Assembly (NCBI RefSeq): GCF_000720455.1
Contig: NZ_JOAK01000030.1
Location: forward strand, 1 to 64,000
Length of the DNA: 64,000 nucleotides
Direction of reading: 5' to 3'
Origin: Streptomyces virginiae
GTDB lineage: Bacteria; Actinomycetota; Actinomycetes; Streptomycetales; Streptomycetaceae
Shown one piece after another: positions 1 through 9,113 of the stretch. Made by a program: the position numbers and the translations under genes. Under the pieces are notes generated by a model, which searched no databases, was not told where the DNA came from, and saw only the letters and a program-made list of their open reading frames with translations. Position 1 is the stretch's first letter; each line of letters starts with the position of its first letter.

Positions 1-63
1 CCCCCACCCCACGGCAGCGCTCCGACAGTGCCCCGAAGCCCGCCCGACGCGTGGGAGCGGGGA

Positions 64-155
64 CGGGGAGGGGTGTCCCCGCAGGACGAGCGCGCGACCA
101 CCGGGTACTGCCGCGATGGCCCGGACGCGCCGAGCCGAGGAGACACCCCTCCCCG
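64..155. repeat. 14-bp perfect inverted repeat, 64-nt spacer
   Basis: The arm CGGGGAGGGGTGTC at 64-77 is matched exactly by its reverse complement at 142-155. The spacer has no obvious gene. It could form a long-loop hairpin in RNA or be a protein site; nothing in the flanks identifies a mobile element. Confidence 0.6.
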
Positions 156-256
156 GCCCCGCGACTCGCCCGCACCGTGCCCGTATCCCGGTCCGCCCAA
201 CCCATACCGGGCAGGCGCAGCCAAACCCAGCCCCGCCGGCGATTGAGGCGCGGGGT

Positions 257-273
257 CTGGGGCGGAGCCCCAG
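257..273. repeat. Short GGA-loop palindrome
   Basis: CTGGGGC, GGA, GCCCCAG form a 7-bp stem with a 3-nt loop. In my experience short elements of this form are scattered through intergenic DNA of Streptomyces; it has no run of T after it. Confidence 0.55.
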
Positions 274-498
274 CAGCACCGGGCCCCGGGCCGCCCCGGA
301 ACTGCCACCCGCCGCGGGAGCGGATGGGCCGAGCGGCCGCCCCCGCCGCGCTTTCGAGTGACAACGCCGCACCGCCTCGGCCGCCGCCGCCCCGCCGTGG
401 CCGAGCATCGCAGGCGGCCGGTCGTGCTCCGGTCACCAGCCGCCGAACAGGCCGGGCACCGCGACCGCGGCGGCTCCGGGCCGCCGCCGGGAGACCAC

Positions 499-2247
499 GT
501 GTACGTCCTGCTCGTCGCGAGCGCGTTCAACAGCCTCACCCAGCGAGTCCACGCCGAGCTGCGCGACCACGGCCACCGGGTCGCGGTCGAACTGGCCGCG
601 CCCGACACCCCGCTGGCCGACACCGTGCGCCGTCACCACCCCGACCTCGTCCTCGCGCCGATGCTGCGCACCGCCATCCCCGAGGAGGTCTGGGCCGCGT
701 ACACCTGCCTCGTCGTCCACCCCGGACCCGTCGGCGACCGCGGCCCCTCCTCCCTCGACCGGGCCGTCCAGGACGGCGAGACCCGATGGGGGGTCACGGT
801 CCTGCAGGCCAACGCCGAGATGGACGCCGGGGACGTCTGGGCCAGCGCCGACTGCCCGGTGCCACCCGTCGGCAAGAGCGACCTCTACCGCGGCGAGATC
901 GCCGACGCCGCGCTGGAGGCCGTCCTGCTGGCCGTGGAGCGCTTCGCCTCCGGTACCTACGTCCCGCGCCCCCAGGAGCCCGGCCCGGCCCGGCCGTTCC
1001 TGCGCCAGGACGAGCGCCGCATCGACTGGGAGGCGGACACCACCGAGCGCGTCCTGCGCGTGCTGCGCGCCGCCGACTCGCAGCCCGGCGTACGCGACCA
1101 CCTGCTCGGCGCGGACTGGTACCTGCACGGCGGCCACCGCGAGGACGACCTGCGCGGCCGCCCCGGCGAGCTGCTCGCCACCCGGGCCGGCGCCGTCTGC
1201 CGCGCCACGGCCGACGGTGCCGTCTGGATCCCGGAGCTCCGCGCCCCCCGCACACCGGACGCTCCGCCCACCCCCAGGCTCCCCGCGACCCTCGCCCTCG
1301 CCCGCGCGGACCGGCTGCCCCCGCTCCCCGAACTCCCCGCCCCGCCGGACGGCGGCCCGTACCGCCCCGCGTGGTCCGACATCGGCTACCACGAGGAAGG
1401 CCAGACCGGATTCCTGACCTTCTCCTTCCCCGGCGGCGCGATGAGCACCTCGCACTGCCGCCGCCTGCTCGACGCCTACCGGACCGCCTGCGCCCGCCCC
1501 ACCACGGTCCTGGTCCTGGGCGGCGGCCGCGACTTCTTCTCCAACGGCATCCACCTCGGCGTCATCGAGGCCGCGGACGACCCCGCCGAGGAGTCCTGGG
1601 CCAACATCAACGCCATGGACGACCTGGTCGAGGCGGTGCTCACCACCACCGACCGCCTCGTCGTCAGCGCCCTCGGCGGCAACGCCGCCGCCGGCGGCGC
1701 CATGCTCGCCCTCGCCGCCGACGAGGTCTGGTGCCGCTCCGGCGTCGTCCTGAACCCGCACTACCGCCTGATGGGGCTGTACGGCTCCGAGTACTGGACG
1801 TACACCCTGCCGCTGCGCGTCGGCTCCGGCCTGGCGGTGCGCCTCACCTCCGAGGCGCTGCCGCTTGGGGCCGCCGCCGCGCACCGGCTGGGACTGGTCG
1901 ACCGTACGGTCCCGTGCGCGCCAGGGGACTTCGCCGACGAGACGCAGCACCTCGCGGTCCGGCTCGCCGCCCTGCCCGCCACCGCGTCCCGGATCGCCGC
2001 GAAGAAGGCCGCCCGCGAGCTCCACGAGGCGCGCCGCCCGCTGGCCGCCTACCGGGCGGCCGAGCTGGCGCGGATGCGGCGGACCTTCTTCGACCCGGAC
2101 GCCTCCTACCACGCCCTGCGCCGCGCCTTCGTGCGAAAGGAGAGCCCCGCGGCCACCCCGGCCCACCTCACCCGCGCGGCCGCGGACCGGCGCGGCGTCA
2201 CTGGACTGGCCGTATCAGACGCGGCGCCGGGCCCCGGCAGCTGTTAG
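499..2247 (+). CDS. hypX: Hydrogenase maturation protein HypX
   Basis: HypX-type protein of about 582 aa that, in its family, makes the CO ligand of the [NiFe] active site from a one-carbon donor under aerobic conditions. The N-terminal half is a formyltransferase-like fold, with the start VYVLLVASAFNS and the motif HPGPVGDRGPSSLDRA. The C-terminal half is an enoyl-CoA hydratase/isomerase (crotonase) domain with GGGRDFFSNGIHLG and GGNAAAGGAMLALAADE. I chose GTG 499 because homologues start just before LLxASAFNS and GGGAGA lies 4 nt upstream; the frame stays open back to 358, but that extension is low-complexity. It lies directly upstream of the structural genes, on the same strand. Confidence 0.9.
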   Translation: MYVLLVASAFNSLTQRVHAELRDHGHRVAVELAAPDTPLADTVRRHHPDLVLAPMLRTAIPEEVWAAYTCLVVHPGPVGDRGPSSLDRAVQDGETRWGVTVLQANAEMDAGDVWASADCPVPPVGKSDLYRGEIADAALEAVLLAVERFASGTYVPRPQEPGPARPFLRQDERRIDWEADTTERVLRVLRAADSQPGVRDHLLGADWYLHGGHREDDLRGRPGELLATRAGAVCRATADGAVWIPELRAPRTPDAPPTPRLPATLALARADRLPPLPELPAPPDGGPYRPAWSDIGYHEEGQTGFLTFSFPGGAMSTSHCRRLLDAYRTACARPTTVLVLGGGRDFFSNGIHLGVIEAADDPAEESWANINAMDDLVEAVLTTTDRLVVSALGGNAAAGGAMLALAADEVWCRSGVVLNPHYRLMGLYGSEYWTYTLPLRVGSGLAVRLTSEALPLGAAAAHRLGLVDRTVPCAPGDFADETQHLAVRLAALPATASRIAAKKAARELHEARRPLAAYRAAELARMRRTFFDPDASYHALRRAFVRKESPAATPAHLTRAAADRRGVTGLAVSDAAPGPGSC

Positions 2248-2323
2248 CAAGAAACGTGGGGCCGAGGCAGACCGCCTCCCCACCCCCCTTCACACCCTGA
2301 TCCCCTCCCCGAGGAGGCAGCGC

Positions 2324-3379
2324 ATGGCCGCAGTGACGAAGGACCCGGTCGAAGACCCCCTCATCCACATCCTCTGGATCAACGCGGGTCTGAGCTGCGA
2401 CGGCGACTCCGTGTCCCTGACGGCGGCGATGCAGCCGAGCATCGAGGAGATCGTCACCGGCACCCTGCCCGGTCTCCCCAAGATCGCCGTGCACTGGCCC
2501 CTGATCGACTTCGAATGCGGACCGGTCGGTGGCGCGGACACCTTCATCGAATGGTTCTTCAAGGGCGAGCGCGGGGAGATCGACCCCTTCGTCCTGGTCG
2601 TCGAGGGCTCGATCCCCAACGAGTCGATCAAGCCCGAGGGCTACTGGTGCGGGTTCGGCGACGACCCCGCGACCGGTCAGCCCATCACCACCAGCGAGTG
2701 GATCGACCGGCTGGCCCCCAAGGCCCTCGCCGTCGTCGCCATCGGCACCTGCGCCACGTACGGCGGCATCCACGCGATGGAGGGCAACCCGACGGGTGCC
2801 ATGGGCGTGCCCGACTACCTGGGCTGGGATTGGAAGTCGCAGGCCGGCATCCCCATCGTGTGCGTGCCCGGCTGCCCCATCCAGCCGGACAACTTCTCGG
2901 AGACCCTGACCTACCTGCTCTACCAGGCGGCGGGCTCGGCCCCGATGATCCCCCTCGACGACAAGCTGCGCCCCACCTGGCTGTTCGGCGCGACCGTCCA
3001 CGAGGGCTGCGACCGCGCCGGCTACTACGAGCAGGGCCAGTTCGCCCACACCTACGACTCCCCGAAGTGCCTGGTCAAGCTGGGCTGCTGGGGCCCCGTC
3101 GTGAAGTGCAACGTCCCCAAGCGCGGCTGGATGAACGGCATCGGCGGCTGCCCCAACGTCGGCGGCATCTGCATCGCCTGCACCATGCCCGGCTTCCCCG
3201 ACAAGTTCATGCCCTTCATGGACGAGCCCCCCGGCGCGAAGGTCTCCACCACCGCGAGCGGGGCGTACGGGGCGCTGGTCCGCAAGCTCCGGTCGTTCAC
3301 CGCCCACACCGTGGACGAGGAGCCGAAGTGGCGGCGGGCCGGCCGCAGCCTGACCACGGGCTACCGCCCGCCCTGGTGA
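2324..3379 (+). CDS. hhyS: Group 1h/5 [NiFe]-hydrogenase small subunit
   Basis: Small, iron-sulfur subunit (351 aa) of the actinobacterial high-affinity H2-oxidising hydrogenase; it carries electrons away from the NiFe site. It lacks a Tat signal, as expected for this group. The first cluster motif is C25-x-x-D28 rather than C-x-x-C, joined by C143 (GTCATYGG) and C184 (PGCP). An Asp ligand to the proximal cluster is the known hallmark of this group. Distal and medial ligands include H226, C229, C249, C255, C276, C283 and C286. The ATG follows GAGGAGG at 2311-2317. hhyL follows 69 nt later. Confidence 0.95.
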   Translation: MAAVTKDPVEDPLIHILWINAGLSCDGDSVSLTAAMQPSIEEIVTGTLPGLPKIAVHWPLIDFECGPVGGADTFIEWFFKGERGEIDPFVLVVEGSIPNESIKPEGYWCGFGDDPATGQPITTSEWIDRLAPKALAVVAIGTCATYGGIHAMEGNPTGAMGVPDYLGWDWKSQAGIPIVCVPGCPIQPDNFSETLTYLLYQAAGSAPMIPLDDKLRPTWLFGATVHEGCDRAGYYEQGQFAHTYDSPKCLVKLGCWGPVVKCNVPKRGWMNGIGGCPNVGGICIACTMPGFPDKFMPFMDEPPGAKVSTTASGAYGALVRKLRSFTAHTVDEEPKWRRAGRSLTTGYRPPW

Positions 3380-3448
3380 CGCCCCGCTCGACCCCCCCAC
3401 CCCGCAGACACGCCCCGAACGCACCGAAGAAGGGTCACGGCAGACACG

Positions 3449-5233
3449 ATGGCACCGAACACGAAGGCGGCCGGCGACGGCAGCGGCCTGGTGGAGATGG
3501 CCTGGGATCCGATCACCCGGATCGTCGGCAGTCTCGGCATCCACACGAAGATCGACTTCAAGCAGAAGCGCGTCGCGGAGTGCTACAGCACCTCGTCGGT
3601 CTTCCGCGGCTACAGCGTCTTCATGCGCGGCAAGGACCCCCGCGACGCGCACTTCATCACCAGCCGCATCTGCGGGATCTGCGGCGACAACCACGCCACC
3701 TGTTCCGTCTACGCGCAGAACATGGCCTACGGGGTGAAGCCGCCGCACCTCGGCGAGTGGATCATCAACCTGGGCGAGTCCGCGGAGTACATGTTCGACC
3801 ACAACATCTTCCAGGAGAACCTGGTCGGGGTCGACTACTGCGAGAAGATGGTCCGCGAGACCAACCCCGGCGTCCTGGAACTGGCCGAGCGCACCGAGGC
3901 CCCCCACGCCGGCGACCACGGCTACCGCACCATCGCCGACATCATGCGCTCCCTCAACCCCATCGAGGGCGAGTTCTACCGCGAGGCCCTCCAGGTCAGC
4001 CGGTACACGCGCGAGATGTTCTGCCTGATGGAGGGCCGCCACGTGCACCCCTCCACCCTCTACCCGGGCGGCGTCGGCACCGTCGCCTCCGTCCAGCTCT
4101 TCACGGACTACATGAGCCGCCTCATGCGGTACGTCGAGTTCATGAAGCGCGTCGTCCCGCTCCACGACGACCTCTTCGACTTCTTCTACGAGGCCCTGCC
4201 CGGGTACGAGGAGGTCGGCCGGCGCAGGGTGCTGCTCGGCTGCTGGGGCGCCCTCAACGACCCCGAGCACTGCGACTTCACCTACGCCAACATGACCGAC
4301 TGGGGACGGAAGATGTTCGTCACCCCGGGCGTCGTCGTGGACGGCAAACTCGTCACCAACGACCTCACGCAGATCAACCTCGGCATCCGCATCCTGCTCG
4401 GCAGCTCGTACTACGACGACTGGGAGGGCAAGGAGCAGTTCGTCACGCACGACCCGCTCGGCAACCCCGTCGACCCCCGCCACCCGTGGAACCAGCACAC
4501 CATCCCGGCCCCGCAGAAGCGCAACTTCGACGACAAGTACAGCTGGGTGATGTCGCCCCGCTGGTTCGACGGCAAGGACCACCTCGCCCTCGACACCGGC
4601 GGCGGCCCCATCGCCCGCCTGTGGTCCACGGCCCTCTCCGGCCTCGTCGACGTCGGCTACGTCCAGGCCACCGGGCACAGCGTCGTCATCAACCTGCCCC
4701 GCACCATGACCAAGCCCGAGACCCGCTTCGAGTGGAAGATCCCGAAGTGGAGCAACGCGCTGGAGCGCAACCGCGCCCGCACGTACTTCCAGGCGTACGC
4801 GGCCGGCATCGCCCTGCACTGCGCCGAGAAGGGCCTCGCCGAGGTCCGCGCCGGCCGCACCCAGACCTGGGAGAAGTTCGAGGTGCCGGACGAGTCCATC
4901 GGTGTCGGCTTCACCGAGGCCGTCCGGGGCGTCCTCTCGCACCACATGGTCATCCGCGACGGCAAGATCGCCAACTACCACCCCTACCCGCCGACCCCGT
5001 GGAACGCCAGCACCCGCGACACCTTCGGCACACCCGGACCGTACGAGGACGCCGTGCAGAACACCCCGATCTTCGAGGAGAACACCCCGGAGAACTTCAA
5101 GGGCATCGACATCATGCGCGCCGTGCGCAGCTTCGACCCCTGTCTGCCCTGCGGCGTCCACATGTACGTCGGCGGCGGCAAGACCGTGAAGACCATGCAC
5201 GTACCCACCGGCCTGAGCGGACTGGGCGGATGA
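3449..5233 (+). CDS. hhyL: Group 1h/5 [NiFe]-hydrogenase large subunit
   Basis: Catalytic subunit (594 aa) that binds the Ni-Fe(CN)2CO centre and splits H2. Nickel ligands are visible: RICGICG with C75 and C78, and DPCLPCGVH with C565 and C568. The remaining 23 residues after H571 form the peptide normally removed by the maturation endopeptidase, a candidate for which is encoded downstream. The sequence is close throughout to the mycobacterial and streptomycete HhyL proteins I know (for example MAWDPITRIVGSLGI near the N-terminus). The start ATG has only a distant GAAGG upstream. The stop overlaps the next start as ATGA. Confidence 0.96.
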   Translation: MAPNTKAAGDGSGLVEMAWDPITRIVGSLGIHTKIDFKQKRVAECYSTSSVFRGYSVFMRGKDPRDAHFITSRICGICGDNHATCSVYAQNMAYGVKPPHLGEWIINLGESAEYMFDHNIFQENLVGVDYCEKMVRETNPGVLELAERTEAPHAGDHGYRTIADIMRSLNPIEGEFYREALQVSRYTREMFCLMEGRHVHPSTLYPGGVGTVASVQLFTDYMSRLMRYVEFMKRVVPLHDDLFDFFYEALPGYEEVGRRRVLLGCWGALNDPEHCDFTYANMTDWGRKMFVTPGVVVDGKLVTNDLTQINLGIRILLGSSYYDDWEGKEQFVTHDPLGNPVDPRHPWNQHTIPAPQKRNFDDKYSWVMSPRWFDGKDHLALDTGGGPIARLWSTALSGLVDVGYVQATGHSVVINLPRTMTKPETRFEWKIPKWSNALERNRARTYFQAYAAGIALHCAEKGLAEVRAGRTQTWEKFEVPDESIGVGFTEAVRGVLSHHMVIRDGKIANYHPYPPTPWNASTRDTFGTPGPYEDAVQNTPIFEENTPENFKGIDIMRAVRSFDPCLPCGVHMYVGGGKTVKTMHVPTGLSGLGG

Positions 5234-5757
5234 GCGCGGCCGTCGACGCCCGGGAGACGGGCCGCCGCGTCGAGGAGGTACTCGACCGGCTGGCCGCCAC
5301 CGGGGACCGCGAGGCGTGCGAGGCCGCCGAGGAACTCGTACGGGTGCTCATGGAGTTCTACGGTGCCGGGCTCGCCCGGATCGCGGCCAAGCTGGGGGAC
5401 GGCCCGCTGGCGGCGGCCGCGGACGACGAGCTCGTCGCGAGCCTGCTCTCCCTGCACGGCCTGCACCCCGAGGACGTGCACACCCGGATCGCCCGCGCCC
5501 TGGCCGGTGCGCCCGACCCGGTGGAACTGCTCGGCTTCGACGAGACCACCGGTGTCCTGCGGCTGCGCCCCGCGGCCGCACCCACCGGCTGCGGCTGCGG
5601 CTCCGGCGGAGCGGAAACCGCCCGGCGGACGCTGGAGGACACGCTCACCTGCTTCGCCCCCGAGGTGACGAGCGTGGAGATGGAGCCCGCCCCGGAGCCG
5701 CAGCCCGCACTGCTGCAGATCGGCACCCGGCCGCACAGCCCGGCGCGGGTGTCGTGA
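5230..5757 (+). CDS. NifU-like hydrogenase-cluster protein
   Basis: A 175-aa protein with the layout of the NifU C-terminal family: an N-terminal helical part (EELVRVLMEFYGAGLARI, LLSLHGLHPEDVHTRI) followed by the scaffold fold (DPVELLGFDETTGVLRLR and APEVTSVEME). NifU proteins pass iron-sulfur clusters to apo-proteins. Here the usual C-x-x-C ligand pair is replaced by C121-G-C123, so cluster binding is uncertain. The start overlaps the hhyL stop as ATGA, implying coupled translation. NifU-domain genes are known neighbours of group 5 hydrogenases. Confidence 0.8.
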   Translation: MSAAVDARETGRRVEEVLDRLAATGDREACEAAEELVRVLMEFYGAGLARIAAKLGDGPLAAAADDELVASLLSLHGLHPEDVHTRIARALAGAPDPVELLGFDETTGVLRLRPAAAPTGCGCGSGGAETARRTLEDTLTCFAPEVTSVEMEPAPEPQPALLQIGTRPHSPARVS

Positions 5758-6404
5758 GCGGGCCCGCCACCCGTACGCAGGGCCCGCGCGGGCTGCGCCG
5801 TTTCGCCGGCCCGCGCCCGCCCCGGCCCGAGACCTGCGAGCTGTGCGGGGTGGCGGTGCCGGCCGGGCACCGCCACCTCGTGGAGACCGAGAAGCGGACA
5901 CTGGTCTGCGCCTGCACCGCCTGCTCCCTGCTGTTCGACCGCCCCGGCACCCGGACCGGCCGCTACCGGGCGGTCCCCGACCGCTACCTGACCGACCCGG
6001 AGCACCGGCTCGACGACGGGGTGTGGGAACGGCTCCAGATCCCCGTCGGCGTCGCCTTCTTCTTCCGCAACGCCGCGCTGGACCGGCTGGTCGCGCTCTA
6101 CCCCAGCCCCGCCGGGGCGACCGAGAGCGAACTCGATCCGCAGACCTGGCAGCAGGTCCTGGACGCCGGACCGCTGGCCGCCCTGCTCGAACCCGACACG
6201 GAAGCGCTGCTCGTGCACCGCTGGGAGGGCCGATCCGGCTGCTACCTGGTGCCGATCGACGTCTGCTACGAACTGGTGGGCCGGATGCGGATGCTGTGGC
6301 AGGGCTTCGACGGAGGGGCCGAGGCGCGGGCCGCGCTCGGCGCCTTCTTCGACGACGTCGAACGGCGGGCCAGGCCCGTCACGCCCGCGGGGGAGCGCTC
6401 ATGA
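5754..6404 (+). CDS. DUF5947-like hydrogenase-cluster protein
   Basis: A 216-aa protein of unknown function that I associate with the DUF5947 family found beside actinobacterial hydrogenases. Its N-terminal third has paired cysteines (CELCG, then CACTAC) and the nearby HRHL, which could bind zinc or an iron-sulfur cluster. The rest is a globular region with many Trp and Phe residues (VAFFFRN, YELVGRMRMLWQGF). The GTG start overlaps the upstream stop as GTGA. A role in electron transfer or maturation is inferred from context only. Confidence 0.75.
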   Translation: MSGPATRTQGPRGLRRFAGPRPPRPETCELCGVAVPAGHRHLVETEKRTLVCACTACSLLFDRPGTRTGRYRAVPDRYLTDPEHRLDDGVWERLQIPVGVAFFFRNAALDRLVALYPSPAGATESELDPQTWQQVLDAGPLAALLEPDTEALLVHRWEGRSGCYLVPIDVCYELVGRMRMLWQGFDGGAEARAALGAFFDDVERRARPVTPAGERS

Positions 6405-7102
6405 CGGGCTTCGGCTTCTCCGTCACCGGCGTGCGGGCCGACCCGTACGCGGCCGGCCCCACCCTCGTCTTCCGGCTGCGCATCACCGCCGACCCGGACA
6501 GCCGCGTGCACGCCCTCGCCCTGCGCTGCCAGATCCGCATCGAACCGGCCCGGCGCGGCTACGGCCCCGCCGAGGCGGAGGGCCTCGCGGACCTGTTCGG
6601 CGAACGCTCCCGGTGGGGCACCACGCTCCAGCCCGTGCAGTTCGCCCAGGTGTCGGTCATGGTGCCCGGCTTCACCGGGGAGACCGAGACCGACCTGGTC
6701 GTGCCCTGCACCTACGACATGGACATCGCCGCGACCCGCTACTTCGAAGCCCTCCAGGACGGCGAAGTACCGCTGCTGTTGCTGTTCTCCGGCACCGCCT
6801 TCACCGGCGACGGCGGCTTCCGGGTCGAGCCGGTGCCCTGGGACCGCGAAGCCTCGTACCGGATGCCCGTGGCCGTCTGGCGCGAGATGGTCGAGCAGCA
6901 CTTCCCCGGCTGCGGCTGGCTCCGGCTGCCCCGCGACACGATGGCCGAGCTGCTCGCCTACCGCTCCCGCCACGCGCTCGCCTCCTGGGAGGCGACCGTA
7001 CGCGCCCTGCTGGACTCGGCCGATCCCGCGCAGCCGCCCCCGCCCGGGGCCGTCCGGCTGAGTGCGCTGCGCCCGCGCCTCACCGAGAGGACGGCCCCGT
7101 GA
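6401..7102 (+). CDS. DUF6084-like hydrogenase-cluster protein
   Basis: A 233-aa protein without catalytic motifs that I can name. It begins TGFGFSVTGVRADPYAAGPT and contains long beta-type segments, suggesting a beta-sandwich, then a conserved-looking core LLFSGTAFTGDG and a C-terminal helical part (MAELLAYRSRHALASWEATV). It resembles the DUF6084 proteins that sit in this position in other streptomycete hydrogenase loci. Both ends overlap neighbours (ATGA and GTGA), so it is surely part of the structural operon. Confidence 0.75.
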   Translation: MTGFGFSVTGVRADPYAAGPTLVFRLRITADPDSRVHALALRCQIRIEPARRGYGPAEAEGLADLFGERSRWGTTLQPVQFAQVSVMVPGFTGETETDLVVPCTYDMDIAATRYFEALQDGEVPLLLLFSGTAFTGDGGFRVEPVPWDREASYRMPVAVWREMVEQHFPGCGWLRLPRDTMAELLAYRSRHALASWEATVRALLDSADPAQPPPPGAVRLSALRPRLTERTAP

Positions 7103-8553
7103 CCGCGACGGACGGCTCCGTGGCGACGACCGCGACCGCGGACCCGCGCTTCGCCGCCGCCCGGCAGGTGGCCGACGCCGTCCTCCTGGAGGGGTACGTC
7201 CTCTACCCCTACCGTGCCTCCGCGGCCAAGAACCGGCTGCGCTGGCAGTTCGGGGTCCTCGTACCACCCGCCTGGGGCCCCGCGCACGGCGAGCACGCCT
7301 GCCAGCGGACCGAGGTCCTGATGGAGCCGAGGGGCGACGCGACGCTCGCCCTGGAGCTGCGCTTCCTGCACGCGCAGCGGCGTACGGTCCAGCGGGCCCT
7401 GGACGGCGGGGGATTCGCCGAGGTCGACGAGCTGCACCTGGCCGACCGGGTCCTCGTCCCCTGGGACGAGGGAACCGAGGAGCACGTCGAACTGACCGTG
7501 CCCGTGGCCGAGCTGACCGGCGAAGGCATCACCGTCCCGTTCACCCGTCCCGCCCGCGACGACATCGAGAACGTGGTCGGCGACGACGGGCGGACGGCGG
7601 GCCGGCTGGTCCGCCGCACCGAGGAGATCGAAGGCGTACTGCGGCTGCGCGCCGTGGAACTCGACGGCGCCTACCGGGTGTTCCGGCTCACGGCCGTCGT
7701 GGAGAACACCAGCCCGTGGACCCCCGGCCCCGGCCCCGGCTCCGACGCCGTCGCCGCCGACCGGGAGGCGGCCCTGCCCCGCTCGCTGGTCGCCGCCCAC
7801 CTCCTGCTGGGCCTCGACTCCGGTTCCTTCCTGTCCATGACCGACCCGCCCGAGTGGGCGCGGGAGGCCGTCGCCGCCTGCGAGAACCTCCACACCTGGC
7901 CGGTGCTCGCGGGCGAGGCCGGCCGCGCCGACGTGGTCCTGTCCTCCCCGATCATCCTGGAGGACCACCCGGCCATCGCGCCCGAGAGCGCGGGCGCCAT
8001 GTACGACGCCACCGAGATCGACGAGATCCTCGCGCTGCGCACGGCGGCCCTGACCGACCAGGAGAAGCGCGAGGCGCGCGGCACCGACGCCCGGGCGGCC
8101 GCCGTCATCGACCTCGCCGACTCCCTGCCCCCCGAGGTGCTGGAGCGCCTGCACGGCGCCGTACGCTCCCTGCGGGAGGTCACCGGCCCGGACGGGCCGG
8201 AGCAGATCACCGAAATCCCCGACGAGGAAGCGGTGTTCAGGCCGGACACCCCCTGGTGGGACCCCGCCGGCGCCGACACCGCCGACCCGGCCCGCGACCG
8301 GATCACCATCGACGGCGCCCCCGTCGGCCCGGGCAGTCGCGTCCTGCTCCGCCCCGGCCCGCGCCGCACCGACGCCCAGGACCTCTTCCTCCACGGCCGC
8401 GCGGCCCTGGTCGAAGCCGTGCTCCACGACGTCGACGGGGGAGTGCACCTCGCCGTCACGGTGGAGGACGACCCCGGCGCGGACATCCGGCGGGAACAGG
8501 GCCGCTTCCTCTACTTCCAGCCCGACGAGGTCACCCTGCTGGAGGACGCGTGA
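7099..8553 (+). CDS. Uncharacterised hydrogenase-cluster protein, 484 aa
   Basis: I do not recognise a domain. The N-terminal half (about 1-230) begins after a short linker with ADAVLLEGYVLYPYRASAAK and looks like a large beta-rich fold. The middle part (about 240-330) contains ENTSPWTPG, HLLLGLDSGSFLSM and SSPIILEDHPAIAPES. A helical stretch rich in charged residues follows, and the end (about 400-484) is small and beta-rich, with ITIDGAPVGPGSRVLLRPG. There is no signal peptide. Overlapping start and stop codons tie it to the DUF6084-like gene and the maturation protease, so it should be made together with the hydrogenase. Confidence 0.75.
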   Translation: MTATDGSVATTATADPRFAAARQVADAVLLEGYVLYPYRASAAKNRLRWQFGVLVPPAWGPAHGEHACQRTEVLMEPRGDATLALELRFLHAQRRTVQRALDGGGFAEVDELHLADRVLVPWDEGTEEHVELTVPVAELTGEGITVPFTRPARDDIENVVGDDGRTAGRLVRRTEEIEGVLRLRAVELDGAYRVFRLTAVVENTSPWTPGPGPGSDAVAADREAALPRSLVAAHLLLGLDSGSFLSMTDPPEWAREAVAACENLHTWPVLAGEAGRADVVLSSPIILEDHPAIAPESAGAMYDATEIDEILALRTAALTDQEKREARGTDARAAAVIDLADSLPPEVLERLHGAVRSLREVTGPDGPEQITEIPDEEAVFRPDTPWWDPAGADTADPARDRITIDGAPVGPGSRVLLRPGPRRTDAQDLFLHGRAALVEAVLHDVDGGVHLAVTVEDDPGADIRREQGRFLYFQPDEVTLLEDA

Positions 8554-9113
8554 ACCCCAAGGTCCTGATCGCGGGCATCGGCAACGTCTTCCTCGGCGAC
8601 GACGGCTTCGGCGTGGAGACCGTACGGGCCCTGTCCGCGCACCCATTGCCCGACGGGGTCGAGGTGGTGGACTTCGGCGTGCGCGGGGTCCACCTCGCCT
8701 ACCAGCTCCTCGACGGCTACGACACGCTCGTGCTGGTCGACGCCACCGCCCGCGGCGGCGCACCGGGCACGCTCTACCTCATCGAGGCGGATGCTCGGTC
8801 CGGTCCCGTCGAAGGTCCCGGTGACGGGCCCGGTGACGGTCCCGGTGAGGGTCCCGTCCTCGACGGCCACCACATGTCGCCCGACACCGTCCTCGCGCTC
8901 CTGGACGCCCTGTGCGCCGGAACCGGCGCCACCCCGCCGCGCCGCACGCTGGTCCTCGGCTGCGAACCGGCCAGCGTCGAGGAGGGGATCGGACTGAGCG
9001 CCCCCGTCGCCGCCGCCGTACCCGGGGCCGTCCGCATGGCCCTGGACCTGCTCGACCGTCCGGCCCCCGACGAAGCCGGCGCACCCCGCCACGAACTGAG
9101 GAGAACCCCATGA
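8550..9113 (+). CDS. Hydrogenase maturation protease
   Basis: Endopeptidase of the HyaD/HupD/HycI family (187 aa). The N-terminal signature GIGNVFLGDDGFGVE contains the Asp that binds nickel in this family, and VVDFGVRGVHLAYQLLDGYD and HHMSPDTVLALL supply the remaining expected core. It should remove the C-terminal tail of HhyL after nickel insertion. A Gly-Pro-rich insert (about residues 85-105) is encoded by 12-bp tandem repeats and is unusual for the family. The GTG start overlaps the previous stop. Confidence 0.9.
   Translation: MNPKVLIAGIGNVFLGDDGFGVETVRALSAHPLPDGVEVVDFGVRGVHLAYQLLDGYDTLVLVDATARGGAPGTLYLIEADARSGPVEGPGDGPGDGPGEGPVLDGHHMSPDTVLALLDALCAGTGATPPRRTLVLGCEPASVEEGIGLSAPVAAAVPGAVRMALDLLDRPAPDEAGAPRHELRRTP
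8802..8855 (+). repeat. 12-bp tandem repeats inside the protease gene
   Basis: Units related to GGTCCCGGTGAC start at 8802, 8814, 8826, 8838 and 8850, with the outer ones degenerate. They encode the GPGDGPGDGPGEG loop. Copy number could vary between strains without changing the frame. Confidence 0.8.

Larger units (their letters stand above)
1..498. other. Left-edge region with no supported gene
   Basis: Several overlapping frames are open here only because the DNA is extremely GC-rich. Their translations are Arg/Pro/Ala-rich, show no recognisable domain and lack a convincing ribosome site. The segment holds a wide inverted repeat and a short GGA-loop hairpin, listed separately. Regulatory DNA upstream of hypX is probably included, but I see no clear -35/-10 pair. 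Confidence 0.6.

Noticed and set aside
51..2300. 749-aa open frame overlapping hypX
   Set aside because: It is Arg/Pro-rich and runs out of frame across the recognised hypX gene. Long open shadows are normal at this GC content.
2198..5200. 1000-aa open frame on the minus strand opposite hhyS and hhyL
   Set aside because: It is the antisense shadow of two recognised genes, has Val/Gly/Asp-biased composition and no domain.
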